Shown piece by piece: positions 1 through 9,172 of a stretch of 24,075 nt of DNA. The notes under the pieces were generated by a model that saw nothing but the letters and a program-made list of their open reading frames with translations, was not told the DNA's origin and searched no databases. Where the stretch lies: assembly GCA_964506005.1 (NCBI GenBank), contig CAZDLX010000041.1, positions 1 to 24,075 of the forward strand. The letters run 5' to 3'. Numbering within the stretch: the stretch's first letter is position 1; the number at the start of each line of letters is the position of its first letter. The translations under genes were made by a program, and so were the position numbers. The DNA comes from UBA3940 sp964506005 (GTDB lineage Bacteria > Chloroflexota > Anaerolineae > Aggregatilineales > UBA3940).

Positions 1-1856
<1,856 letters not shown>

Positions 1857-1873
1857 GGGATACGGCTGCCCCC

Positions 1874-2827
1874 TCAACTGGCCCGGCTGCGCGGGTCGAG
1901 CGCGTCGCGCAGGCCGTCGCCGATGAAATTGATGCTGAGCACGGTGAGCAGGATGAGCAGGCCGGGGAAGATCCACAGCCACGGCGCCGTCTCGATGTGC
2001 CCGTGCGCGCGCTCCAGCATGTTGCCCCAGGTGGCCGTCGGCGGCTGCACGCCCAGCCCCAGGAAGCTGATGTACGATTCGAGCAGAATGGCGTTCGCCA
2101 CGCCGAGCGTCGCCGCGACGACGATCGGGGCGATGGTGTTGGGCAGGATGTGCCGCAGGATGATCTGGCGGTTCGGCGTGCCGGTGGCGCGCGCCGCCAG
2201 GACGAACTCCTGCTCTTTCAGCGACAGGAACTCCGCGCGCACGATGCGCGCCAGGTACATCCAGCTCGTCAGCCCGATGATCAGCACGATGATGATCACG
2301 CTGCCGCTGAACGTGCGGCCCAGGATGTTGACGTTGGGTACGCGCCCGCCGAAGAACTTGGCCATGATGAGCAGCAGAAACAGCGTCGGGATGTTCAGCC
2401 ATGCCTCGGTGAAGCGCATCAGCAGGCTGTCGATGAAGCCGCCGTAGTAGCCCGCCAGCGCGCCCACCGTGATGCCGACGACCAGCTCGATGAGCACCGC
2501 CGCCAGCCCGATGAGCAGCGAGATCTGCCCGCCGTAGATGGTGCGGGCGAGGATGTCGCGGCCCACCGTGTCGGTGCCGAACGGGTGCTCGGCGGAGGGC
2601 GGCTGCAGCCTGGCGGACGTGTCGTTGAAGTTGGCCTGCTCCTCGGTGATGACGAACCCGCCGCCGACGGCATACAGCACGAGCAGCAGCAGCAGGATGG
2701 CCCCTATCACGGCCATGCGGTGCCGCCGGAAGCGCCGCCAGAACAACTGGCTGAGCGTCAGCGGCGGGGCCAGCTCCTCGGCGGAGGCGGGCGGGTAGAT
2801 GGGGGTGGCGTCTATGGTTTGCGTCAT
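1874..2827 (-). CDS. Peptide/nickel-type ABC transporter permease, OppC/DppC type
   Basis: Inner-membrane permease of 317 residues that forms the translocation channel with the OppB-type partner. It has a cytosolic N-terminal tail of about 37 residues, a first membrane helix (about 38-60), an extracytoplasmic segment with the family motif HPFGTDTVGRDILAR (81-95), then five further hydrophobic segments. The ATPase-coupling EAA loop is clear (about 207-230: EFVLAARATGTP then RHILPN). The start at 2827 is preceded by GGGGG overlapping the stop of permease B, 10 bp upstream. It lies second among the two permeases, as in dpp/opp operons. No oddities; length normal. Confidence 0.95.
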   Translation of the reverse strand: MTQTIDATPIYPPASAEELAPPLTLSQLFWRRFRRHRMAVIGAILLLLLVLYAVGGGFVITEEQANFNDTSARLQPPSAEHPFGTDTVGRDILARTIYGGQISLLIGLAAVLIELVVGITVGALAGYYGGFIDSLLMRFTEAWLNIPTLFLLLIMAKFFGGRVPNVNILGRTFSGSVIIIVLIIGLTSWMYLARIVRAEFLSLKEQEFVLAARATGTPNRQIILRHILPNTIAPIVVAATLGVANAILLESYISFLGLGVQPPTATWGNMLERAHGHIETAPWLWIFPGLLILLTVLSINFIGDGLRDALDPRSRAS

Positions 2828-2837
2828 GATGCGCCCC

Positions 2838-3872
2838 CTACTCGTAGCGGATACGCGGGTCGAGCCACGCGTATGTGATGTCTGTGAGAAGCTGGAAGAC
2901 GACCACCGCCACCGAGATCAGCAGCAGGATGCCCATTACCACCGGCACGTCGGCGCGCTCAAGGTGGTCGATGAACAGGCGGCCCATGCCGGGCCAGGCG
3001 AAGATGCTCTCCGTGACGAGCGCCCCGGCGAGCAGCAGCGGCAGATCCAGCCCGACGATGGTCACAATCGGCAGCGCGGCATTCTTCAGCGCGTGGACAA
3101 AGACCACCTGCTGCCGGGGCAGGCCCTTCGCACGGGCGGTGCGGATGTAGTCCTGGTTGAGCACTTCGAGCATCGTGCTGCGGATGTAGCGGCTGTAGCC
3201 CGCCAGGCTGATCGTCGCGATGCTGAACACGGGCAGGATCATGTGCCAGAGCACCTGCAGGGGCGTCTTACCCACCATCGGGTCGAACATGCCCACCGTC
3301 GGCAGGTAGGGCAGGCCCCAGCGTTTGAACAGCACCGCGAACAGGTACATCGAGAGCAGGGCAATGAAGAAAATCGGCATCGAGTAGCCGATGAATGCCA
3401 GGCCCGTAATGATGTGGTCGAGCACCGAGTACTGGCGCAGCGCGGAGTAGATGCCGACGAGCAGCGCCCCCGTTACGATCACCAGCTCGGCTGGCAGCAT
3501 CAGCAGCAGCGTGTTCGGCAGCCGCTGCCAGATCACGTCTAGCGCCGGCTTGCCCCGGTTCACAATCGACGTCCCGAAATCGCCGCGCAGCACGCCCTTC
3601 CGGTGGCCCGTCGTTTCCGGTACGCCGTCGCCATCGACGTCAATCTCGGTCCAGTCGTTGCCGGCCAGCCAGTAGACGTACTGCATGTAGATCGGCTGGT
3701 CGAGGCCAAGCTGCCGGGTAAGCCGTTCGCGGTCTGCCGGGCGCGTGGCGCGCCGCCCGCCCATCGTGGCCAGCGGATCGCCCATGTTCATCATGAGGAC
3801 GAACAGCACGATACTGATGAAAAACAGCAATGGAATGGCCTGCAGAATGCGGCGAATGATGTAACGAGTCAT
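2838..3872 (-). CDS. Peptide/nickel-type ABC transporter permease, OppB/DppB type, with an aspartate-rich insert
   Basis: Inner-membrane permease of 344 residues, partner of the OppC-type protein. It opens with the family start MTRYIIRRILQAIPLLF, has a first membrane helix (about 9-29), an extracytoplasmic region, then the conserved LRGDFG motif (95-100) and five further membrane segments. The EAA loop is DYIRTARAKGLP followed by HALKNAALP. An unusual stretch of about 24 residues (71-94) lies just before LRGDFG and contains DVDGDGVPE (78-86), which looks like the calcium loop of EF-hands or dockerins. The insert would lie outside the membrane, facing the binding protein. The ATG at 3872 has GGGGAG upstream. 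Function is secure; calcium binding is a hypothesis. Confidence 0.95.
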   Translation of the reverse strand: MTRYIIRRILQAIPLLFFISIVLFVLMMNMGDPLATMGGRRATRPADRERLTRQLGLDQPIYMQYVYWLAGNDWTEIDVDGDGVPETTGHRKGVLRGDFGTSIVNRGKPALDVIWQRLPNTLLLMLPAELVIVTGALLVGIYSALRQYSVLDHIITGLAFIGYSMPIFFIALLSMYLFAVLFKRWGLPYLPTVGMFDPMVGKTPLQVLWHMILPVFSIATISLAGYSRYIRSTMLEVLNQDYIRTARAKGLPRQQVVFVHALKNAALPIVTIVGLDLPLLLAGALVTESIFAWPGMGRLFIDHLERADVPVVMGILLLISVAVVVFQLLTDITYAWLDPRIRYE

Positions 3873-3923
3873 CGCTCCCCCTATGGCAGAAAGTGAGCGG
3901 TGTACTTGGCTGTGCTGGTTACA

Positions 3924-3955
3924 GCGCCGGGGCAGGATCGTCTCCGCCCCGGCGC
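3924..3955 (-). promoter_or_regulatory. Intercistronic stem-loop between binding-protein and permease genes
   Basis: A perfect 10-bp inverted repeat (GCGCCGGGGC at 3924-3933 and its complement at 3946-3955) with a 12-nt loop lies in the 111-bp gap after the binding-protein gene. There is no T-run after it on the minus strand. It is therefore better read as an mRNA-stabilising or partial-termination hairpin that keeps the binding protein more abundant than the membrane subunits, as is known for other periplasmic-binding-protein operons. Confidence 0.7.
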
Positions 3956-3983
3956 CGGATTGCTCGGGCTGAGTGTTTCCCCG

Positions 3984-5705
3984 CTACCGGGCGAGGTCCC
4001 ACTCGGCGATGCTGAAGAAGGGGTTCGCGCCCGAGAGGCGCACGTTCGTCAGGTCTTCGCTGACGCCGAACAGGTCAGGGTCCTGCCAGATGCCGAGCCA
4101 GTAGACCTTGTCGAACATCTGCCGGCTGATCTCGTGGTAGAGCTCCTGGCGGGCGTCCGGGTCGGGCGTGCTGTCCGCCTCCAGGAACAGGGCGTCGAGC
4201 TCCTCGTCGCGAATCCGCTGCCAGTTCAAGCCGATCGGGTTCTCGTCGGTCGGGATCTCGCTGATGCGCCAGTAGCTGATGCTCGGGTCGGGGAACTCGG
4301 TCGTATCCGACCACTGCATGATGTCCAGCTCGCCCGAGGCTGCCGGCCCATCCGTGGCGAAGAACAGGTCGGAGTCGACGTTGACAAGCTCCACACCGAC
4401 GCCGATCTCGGCAAGCTGCTGCTGCGCGACGGCCTGGGTATCCTGGCGGATCTCACGTGTTGTCGTGCCGTAGAGCAGGACCAGCTCGACGCCATCCTTG
4501 TCACGGGTGCCGTCGCCGTTAGAGTCCACCCAGCCTGCCTCGTCGAGCAGCTCGGCGGCCCGCTCCGGGTCGTAGGGCCACGGTTCCAGCTCAGGCGCGG
4601 CGTAGGGCGTGTTGTCCCAGTAGGTGGCGGCAGGCTGTGTCAGCCCCATCAGCAGGTCGTTCGAGATCGCGGCACGGTCAAAGCCCATGGCGATGGCCTG
4701 GCGCACGGACTGATCTAGCAGAGCCGGGTGCCCGATCTCCTCGTCGATCAGCATGTACCAGCCCTCGTTGTAGCCGGACTGCACGGGGATGACCTCGATG
4801 CCGGCCTCTTCCAGTGTGGGGATGTCTGAGTAGGCGAAGAACGTGCCCAGGTGGCCATCCCCGGCGACGAGCGCGTTGATCTGGGCGGCGTCATCCGGCA
4901 CGAAGCGCACGAAGATCTCGTCGAGAATCGCCGGCTCGCCCCAGTAGTTTTCGTTGCGCACGAAGCGGGCGAAGCTGCCCGACTCCCAGGTGTCGAGCAC
5001 GAAGGGCCCGGCCCCAACCATGGGGTTGAGGTTCCACTCGGCGCTGTCCAGCGACCCTTCCGCCTCGAAGACCGGCTCCAGGATGTGCTTGGGCAGCAAC
5101 CCGTGCCAGAACGAGGCCTCCCAGGCGACGAACGGCTCCGCAAAGTTCATGACGACGGTCCGCTCGTCGGGCGCTTCCAGGCTGGCGAGCTGGTCGTTGG
5201 GGAACGTCGTCGCGACGGTGTTCGCCGGGTTCATGATCATTTCGTGAGTGAACACGAAGTCAGCGGAGGTGAGCGGCGTGCCGTCAGACCATACCAGGTC
5301 GTCGCGCAGAGTCAGTGTGATCGTCAGGCCGTCCTCAGAGATGCCGCCGTTCTCGATGGAAGGCATCTCGGTGACAAGCACCGGATAGGCCTCGTTGTTC
5401 TCGTCGTACTGCCACGCCCAATTAAGCCAGAGCGGCTGCGTGATGGCCACGAACCACATATTCGTGTAATACGGGTTCAGGGAGTCGAACTCCTGGGTGA
5501 AGATAAAGGTCGCGACCTTGCGTTCCCCCGTGTCCTCCGCCTCGGCCGCCGGCTCTTCTTCTCCTTCACCTGCTGCGGCGGGCTCGTCGACAGCGCCTTC
5601 CGCTTCCGGCGCGACATCCGCCGGGGCGGGGGAGCCGCATGCGGCCAGAACCAGGGCTGCCAGCATAAGCAGCGCCACAACCCAGAACGCCTTTCTGCGA
5701 GTCAT
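3984..5705 (-). CDS. Extracellular solute-binding lipoprotein, family 5 (peptide/nickel/opine type)
   Basis: A 573-residue lipoprotein that captures the transported solute outside the membrane and delivers it to the permeases. The ATG at 5705 gives MTRRKAFWVV followed by a hydrophobic stretch and lipobox LAAC (lipidated Cys23); GGAGAGGAG lies upstream. Longer open frame to 5840 adds a non-signal-like extension and was rejected. Residues about 24-62 are an acidic Ala/Glu/Pro linker. The body has family-5 features: LVWSDGTPLTSADFVFTHE, VGAGPFVLDTWE, NENYWGE, and VRQAIAMGFDR. A DSNGDGTRDKDG stretch sits after DEAGW; such aspartate-rich loops are common in this family. It is the promoter-proximal gene. 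Ligand unknown: peptide is the default guess. Confidence 0.95.
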   Translation of the reverse strand: MTRRKAFWVVALLMLAALVLAACGSPAPADVAPEAEGAVDEPAAAGEGEEEPAAEAEDTGERKVATFIFTQEFDSLNPYYTNMWFVAITQPLWLNWAWQYDENNEAYPVLVTEMPSIENGGISEDGLTITLTLRDDLVWSDGTPLTSADFVFTHEMIMNPANTVATTFPNDQLASLEAPDERTVVMNFAEPFVAWEASFWHGLLPKHILEPVFEAEGSLDSAEWNLNPMVGAGPFVLDTWESGSFARFVRNENYWGEPAILDEIFVRFVPDDAAQINALVAGDGHLGTFFAYSDIPTLEEAGIEVIPVQSGYNEGWYMLIDEEIGHPALLDQSVRQAIAMGFDRAAISNDLLMGLTQPAATYWDNTPYAAPELEPWPYDPERAAELLDEAGWVDSNGDGTRDKDGVELVLLYGTTTREIRQDTQAVAQQQLAEIGVGVELVNVDSDLFFATDGPAASGELDIMQWSDTTEFPDPSISYWRISEIPTDENPIGLNWQRIRDEELDALFLEADSTPDPDARQELYHEISRQMFDKVYWLGIWQDPDLFGVSEDLTNVRLSGANPFFSIAEWDLAR

Positions 5706-5841
5706 TGCGGTCTTCTCCTCTCCTGTTTTGTCAAGTGCTGGTTGGTAGGCGGCCCGGTGGACGCCGCCATATCGAACCAAGGGAGTGAATGCCGGATATC
5801 TTCTCCTTCGCTCGTGCCGCCCACCGCCTGTGTGTGCCACG

Positions 5842-5864
5842 AACCCTGGCTGTGGGCCAGGGTT
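5842..5864 (-). promoter_or_regulatory. Perfect inverted repeat upstream of the solute-binding protein gene
   Basis: AACCCTGGC at 5842-5850 and its exact complement GCCAGGGTT at 5856-5864, with a 5-nt spacer. It sits about 140-160 bp before the start codon. It could be a protein-binding operator or an RNA stem-loop in the leader. It has no T-run on either side, so it is unlikely to be an intrinsic terminator. Confidence 0.5.
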
Positions 5865-6014
5865 GACGGCGAGCAGCGGATCAATCTACAGGGTTCAGGA
5901 CTCGGGAGAACGGGGCTAGACTGGGAACTGGGCAGGTGGCGATGCGAAGAGGTTGGGGCGTGAACCGGAATCCCGACTATGTGGGTGCGGGCAGCCTGCC
6001 CGTTCCTTTCACGA

Positions 6015-6041
6015 ATTATACAACGCTTTTCTGAGGCTCAA
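6015..6041 (-). promoter_or_regulatory. Putative sigma-70-type promoter for the ABC importer operon
   Basis: On the minus strand a perfect TATAAT (6015-6020) is preceded by TTGAGC (6036-6041) with a 15-bp spacer. The -10 match is exact in a GC-rich background; the spacer is slightly short and the -35 matches only TTGA. It would start transcription near 6008, giving a leader of about 300 nt. Confidence 0.5.
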
Positions 6042-6064
6042 ACATGGTGGCAGGATTCGCAAGG

Positions 6065-7477
6065 TTAGCGTGGAAAGACCTCCCCTGCCCGCAGAGGCGA
6101 TTCGGGCAGCCAGACGCGAAACACCGTGCGGCCCGGTTCCGATTCGAAGGTGATCTCCCCGCCATGTTTGAGGGTCACGATGTTGTAGCTGATGTCGAGC
6201 CCCATGCCGGTGCCCTGTCCCGGCGGCTTCGTCGTAAAGAACGGCTCGAATACGCGCGGCTGAACCTCGGCAGGGATGCCGGGGCCGTTGTCCTCGATCT
6301 CCACGCAGATGCCGCCCTCGACGCGCCGCGTGCGCAGCGTGATCTCGCCCTGACCGTCCAGCGCGTCTACCGCGTTGTGGATGATGTTTGTCCACACCTG
6401 GTTGAGCTCGCTGCCGTAGCCCTCGATGAGCGGCAGGTCGTCGGCATACTCCCGCCGTACGTTGATGCCGCGCTTGATCTTGTTGCGCAGGATCAGCAGC
6501 GTGTGATCGAGCCCTTCGTGGATGTCCACGTTGAGCACGGGCGCGCGGTCGAGGTAGCTGTACGTCTTGAGCGCCTGCACGATGCCTGAAATCTGGGCGG
6601 TTCCCTGCCCGATCTCTTCGAGCAGGCTGTAAGCCGTGTGCCGGGCGACCACCCACTCCAGCACCGGGGCGAGGTTCTCCGGCGCGAACATGCCAGCCAG
6701 TTCCTCCAGCGTCGTCGCCTCCAGGCCCATCTCGGCGAGCGCCGGTACGAGCTTCCACGCATCCTCGACGCCGCGCGCCTCCAGCACGTCCAGCAGATCT
6801 GACTCGCGGTCGCTCATCGCCAGCGCATCGAGCTGGGAGAAGGGCAGCGGGGCCATCAGCAGCTTTCGCGTGGTATCCATCAGGCCGGCGCGCTGCTTGC
6901 CGTCGAGCGAGCAGGCGTCGAGCCGGTCACGGGCCACCTCCAGGTCGTCGAGGGCCTGCTTGAGGTGTGCGGCGCCAGTCTTAACCGCCGCCGCCGGGTT
7001 GTTCAGCTCGTGCGCGATGCCCGCGACCAGCACGCCAAGCTGCGCCATTTTCTCACTCTGGCGCAGCAGCGACTCCGTCTCGCGCCAGCGAGCCAGCACC
7101 GTATTGAGCAGGGTGCGCGCCGCGCTCGGGCTGGTATCGAGCAGGTTGTCGAACTGCTGCTTGCTGATGGCAACCAGCCGGGTGTCGGTCCGTGCGCGGA
7201 CGGTCGCCGTGCGGGGCGCGTCTTCCAGCAGCGCCATCTCGCCGATGACCTCGCCGGACCCGCGCACGGCGAGCAGAACATCGCGCGAGCGGCTGCGCTT
7301 CACGATCTCCAGCCGGCCCTCCTGAATGATGTAGGCGTGGTCGCCCTCGCTGCCTTCCTCGAAGAGCGTCTCGCCCGCCGCCAGATCGACGGTCTCGACC
7401 ATACTGCAGATCTGGGCAAAGTCCGACGCAGCCAGATTGCTGAACAGGGGTACGCGGCTGAGCAGTTCGCGGATCAT
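6065..7477 (-). CDS. Histidine kinase with N-terminal cyclic-nucleotide-binding (CRP-like) domain
   Basis: A 470-residue soluble sensor kinase with no membrane segment. Residues about 1-130 form a cNMP-binding domain (FSNLAASDFAQI, then GEVIGEMALLEDAPRTATVRA, the phosphate-binding cassette region). The H-box is GIAHELNNPAA with phospho-acceptor His156. The ATPase part shows N-box NQVWTNIIHNAVDAL (359-373), G1 EDNGPGIP (396-402), F-box EPFFTTKP (411-418) and G2 GTGMGLDIS (422-430). About 120 residues separate the H-box from the next canonical helix, longer than in ordinary kinases. The ATG at 7477 overlaps the TGA of the preceding receiver gene (ATGA), so the two are translated together and are a likely cognate pair. 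Ligand is presumably a cyclic nucleotide made by the cyclase in the same operon (inference). Confidence 0.93.
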   Translation of the reverse strand: MIRELLSRVPLFSNLAASDFAQICSMVETVDLAAGETLFEEGSEGDHAYIIQEGRLEIVKRSRSRDVLLAVRGSGEVIGEMALLEDAPRTATVRARTDTRLVAISKQQFDNLLDTSPSAARTLLNTVLARWRETESLLRQSEKMAQLGVLVAGIAHELNNPAAAVKTGAAHLKQALDDLEVARDRLDACSLDGKQRAGLMDTTRKLLMAPLPFSQLDALAMSDRESDLLDVLEARGVEDAWKLVPALAEMGLEATTLEELAGMFAPENLAPVLEWVVARHTAYSLLEEIGQGTAQISGIVQALKTYSYLDRAPVLNVDIHEGLDHTLLILRNKIKRGINVRREYADDLPLIEGYGSELNQVWTNIIHNAVDALDGQGEITLRTRRVEGGICVEIEDNGPGIPAEVQPRVFEPFFTTKPPGQGTGMGLDISYNIVTLKHGGEITFESEPGRTVFRVWLPESPLRAGEVFPR

Positions 7478-9135
7478 ACGGATTTCAGGTACTGGTGAAC
7501 CTGGCTCACTACGATAGCGCCCTCGCCGACTGCCGAGGCTACGCGCCGCACCGCACCCTGGCGGACGTCCCCGGCGGCGAAGATACCGGGCACGCTGGTT
7601 TCCAGCAGGAACGGGTCGCGTTTCAGCTTCCAGTTCGGCGGGCGCTTGCCACCTGCCATCAGGTCGGGCCCGGTGAGGATGAAGCCGGCGTTGTTGCACT
7701 GGACCAGGCCGGCGACCATCTCGGTGTGCGGCACCGCCCCGATGAAAATGAACAGCGCCGCAGCCGGGACGGTCTGCGTCTCGCCGGTGTCTCGGTTGGT
7801 GTACGTAATCGCCTCCAGCCGGTTCTCGCCGTGCGCCTCGACGAGCTCGGTGCGCAGCAGCACGTCGATCTTGGGGTTGCTATTGATCTGGTTGACCAGG
7901 TACTGCGACATGCCGCGTATCAGCGCGCTGCCGCGGACCAGCATCGTGACCTGGCTGGCATAGCGTGAGAAGAACATCGCGCCCTGCCCGGCTGAATTCG
8001 CGCCGCCGATGACGAACACCGGCTCGTTCCGGTAATAGGCCGCCTCGGAGACGGCGGCTCCGTAGTAGATGCCCGCCCCGGTCAGCCGTTCGACGCCGGG
8101 CGCGTCGAGGCGGCGCACGTCCACGCCGCTGGTGACGACCAGCGCGTGACAGCTCAGCTCCGTGCCGTCGCGCAGGGACACGATCCGGTACGGGTCCTCG
8201 ACGCGCACCCCGCACACCTCCTGCGGGATGAGAATCTCCGCCCCCAGCCGGCTCGCCTGGGCCGTCGCCCGCCGGGCGAGGTCCCAGCCGCTGACCCCGT
8301 TCGGGAAGCCGAGGTAGTTCTCGATGCGCGAGCTGGTGCCCGCCTGCCCGCCCGTCGCGGCTCGCTCGACGAGCGCCGTGCGCAGCCCCTCCGACGCACC
8401 GTAGACCGCTGCCCCCAGCCCCGACGGACCCGCGCCGATGATGATCAGGTCGTAGAACGTGTCCGAGGCCATGGTGTGCATGCCGAGCTTTTCGGCCAGC
8501 GTGCGATGGTCGGGATCGACCAGCACCGCGCCGTCAGGAAAAAAGACGACCGGCAGGCGGTAGCTCTCGTCGCTGACCGCCTCGACCAGCGCGCGCGCCT
8601 CGCCATCCTTCTCGATGTCGAGCCACTGGTAGGGCACGCGATTGCGGGCCAGGAAGTCCTTGACGTCGTGGCTGGACGCCGACCACAGCGTGCCCGCCAC
8701 GCGGATACCGTCGTAGGGCAGGTCAACCGTCGCCAACCACTCGTTGAGCAGATCGTCCAGCACCGGGTAAAGGTTCTGGTCAGGTGGGTGCCAGGGCTTG
8801 AGCAGGTAGTGGTCGAGGCCGATGGTGTTGATGCTGTCGATGGCGGCCTGAGTATCGGCGTAGGCCGTCAGCAGCACGCGCCGGGCGTCGGGGTAGTAGT
8901 CGAGCGCGGCGGCGAGGAACTCCGTGCCGCTCATGGCGGGCATACGCTGGTCCACGATGAACAGCGCGAGCGGATCACCGCGTTTCTTGAGATCCTGCAC
9001 GATCTGGAGCGCCTCAGGCCCTGAATTCGCTTTGAGGATGCGGTAGTCGCGCCCGTAGCGGGCCCGGACGTCCCGCACGATGGCGTTCAGCACCTGCGGT
9101 TCATCATCAACGGCGAGAATTGCCGGGTTAGCCAT
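7474..9135 (-). CDS. Response-regulator receiver / glutaredoxin-fold / thioredoxin-reductase-like FAD protein lacking CxxC
   Basis: A 553-residue fusion. Residues 5-132 are a receiver: acidic pair D10-D11, phospho-acceptor D62 in IVDQRMP, T90 and K113 in LLKPW. Residues about 144-222 look like a glutaredoxin fold (RVPYQWLDIE, LPVVFFPDG, LAEKLG), but its CPxC site is SASS. Residues 228-553 follow thioredoxin reductase: FAD site GAGPSG (234-239), ATGGQAG (260-266), NAD(P)-type FVIGGANSAGQGA and the C-terminal FAD motif FAAGDVRQGAVRRVASAVGEGA. Where the reductase dithiol normally lies it reads IYYGAAVSEAAYY. The whole protein has only three cysteines (308, 329, 480), none paired. So it likely binds FAD and a nicotinamide cofactor but cannot use the usual dithiol chemistry. 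AGGAG precedes the ATG at 9135. Receiver plus thioredoxin-reductase fusions are a known family; their function is not established to my knowledge. Confidence 0.92.
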   Translation of the reverse strand: MANPAILAVDDEPQVLNAIVRDVRARYGRDYRILKANSGPEALQIVQDLKKRGDPLALFIVDQRMPAMSGTEFLAAALDYYPDARRVLLTAYADTQAAIDSINTIGLDHYLLKPWHPPDQNLYPVLDDLLNEWLATVDLPYDGIRVAGTLWSASSHDVKDFLARNRVPYQWLDIEKDGEARALVEAVSDESYRLPVVFFPDGAVLVDPDHRTLAEKLGMHTMASDTFYDLIIIGAGPSGLGAAVYGASEGLRTALVERAATGGQAGTSSRIENYLGFPNGVSGWDLARRATAQASRLGAEILIPQEVCGVRVEDPYRIVSLRDGTELSCHALVVTSGVDVRRLDAPGVERLTGAGIYYGAAVSEAAYYRNEPVFVIGGANSAGQGAMFFSRYASQVTMLVRGSALIRGMSQYLVNQINSNPKIDVLLRTELVEAHGENRLEAITYTNRDTGETQTVPAAALFIFIGAVPHTEMVAGLVQCNNAGFILTGPDLMAGGKRPPNWKLKRDPFLLETSVPGIFAAGDVRQGAVRRVASAVGEGAIVVSQVHQYLKSV

Positions 9136-9172
9136 CCAGAAACTCTCCTGTGTCCGTGCGTGCCGCTGCCCG

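Larger units (their letters stand above)
5706..6064 (-). other. Intergenic region and long leader upstream of the ABC importer operon
   Basis: This 359-bp stretch holds no credible gene. It contains a promoter at the upstream end (6015-6041), a small stem-loop at 5988-6002 (6-bp arms, CGGGCA on the plus strand, 3-nt loop) and a perfect 9-bp stem-loop at 5842-5864. If the promoter call is right, both hairpins are in a leader RNA of about 300 nt. The 5988-6002 hairpin also sits about 60 bp after the kinase stop codon and could help end the upstream operon, though no T-run follows. Confidence 0.5.

Noticed and set aside
4851..5963. 370-codon plus-strand open frame over the solute-binding protein gene
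   Set aside because: No recognisable motif and antisense to a clear lipoprotein with lipobox and family-5 signatures.
7478..7699. N-terminal extension of the kinase frame
   Set aside because: It overlaps the flavoprotein gene in another frame; the ATGA-coupled ATG at 7477 starts exactly at the nucleotide-binding domain.
7474..9135. Calling the flavoprotein a thioredoxin reductase (trxB)
   Set aside because: Both redox-active cysteine pairs are absent, so the symbol would mislead.
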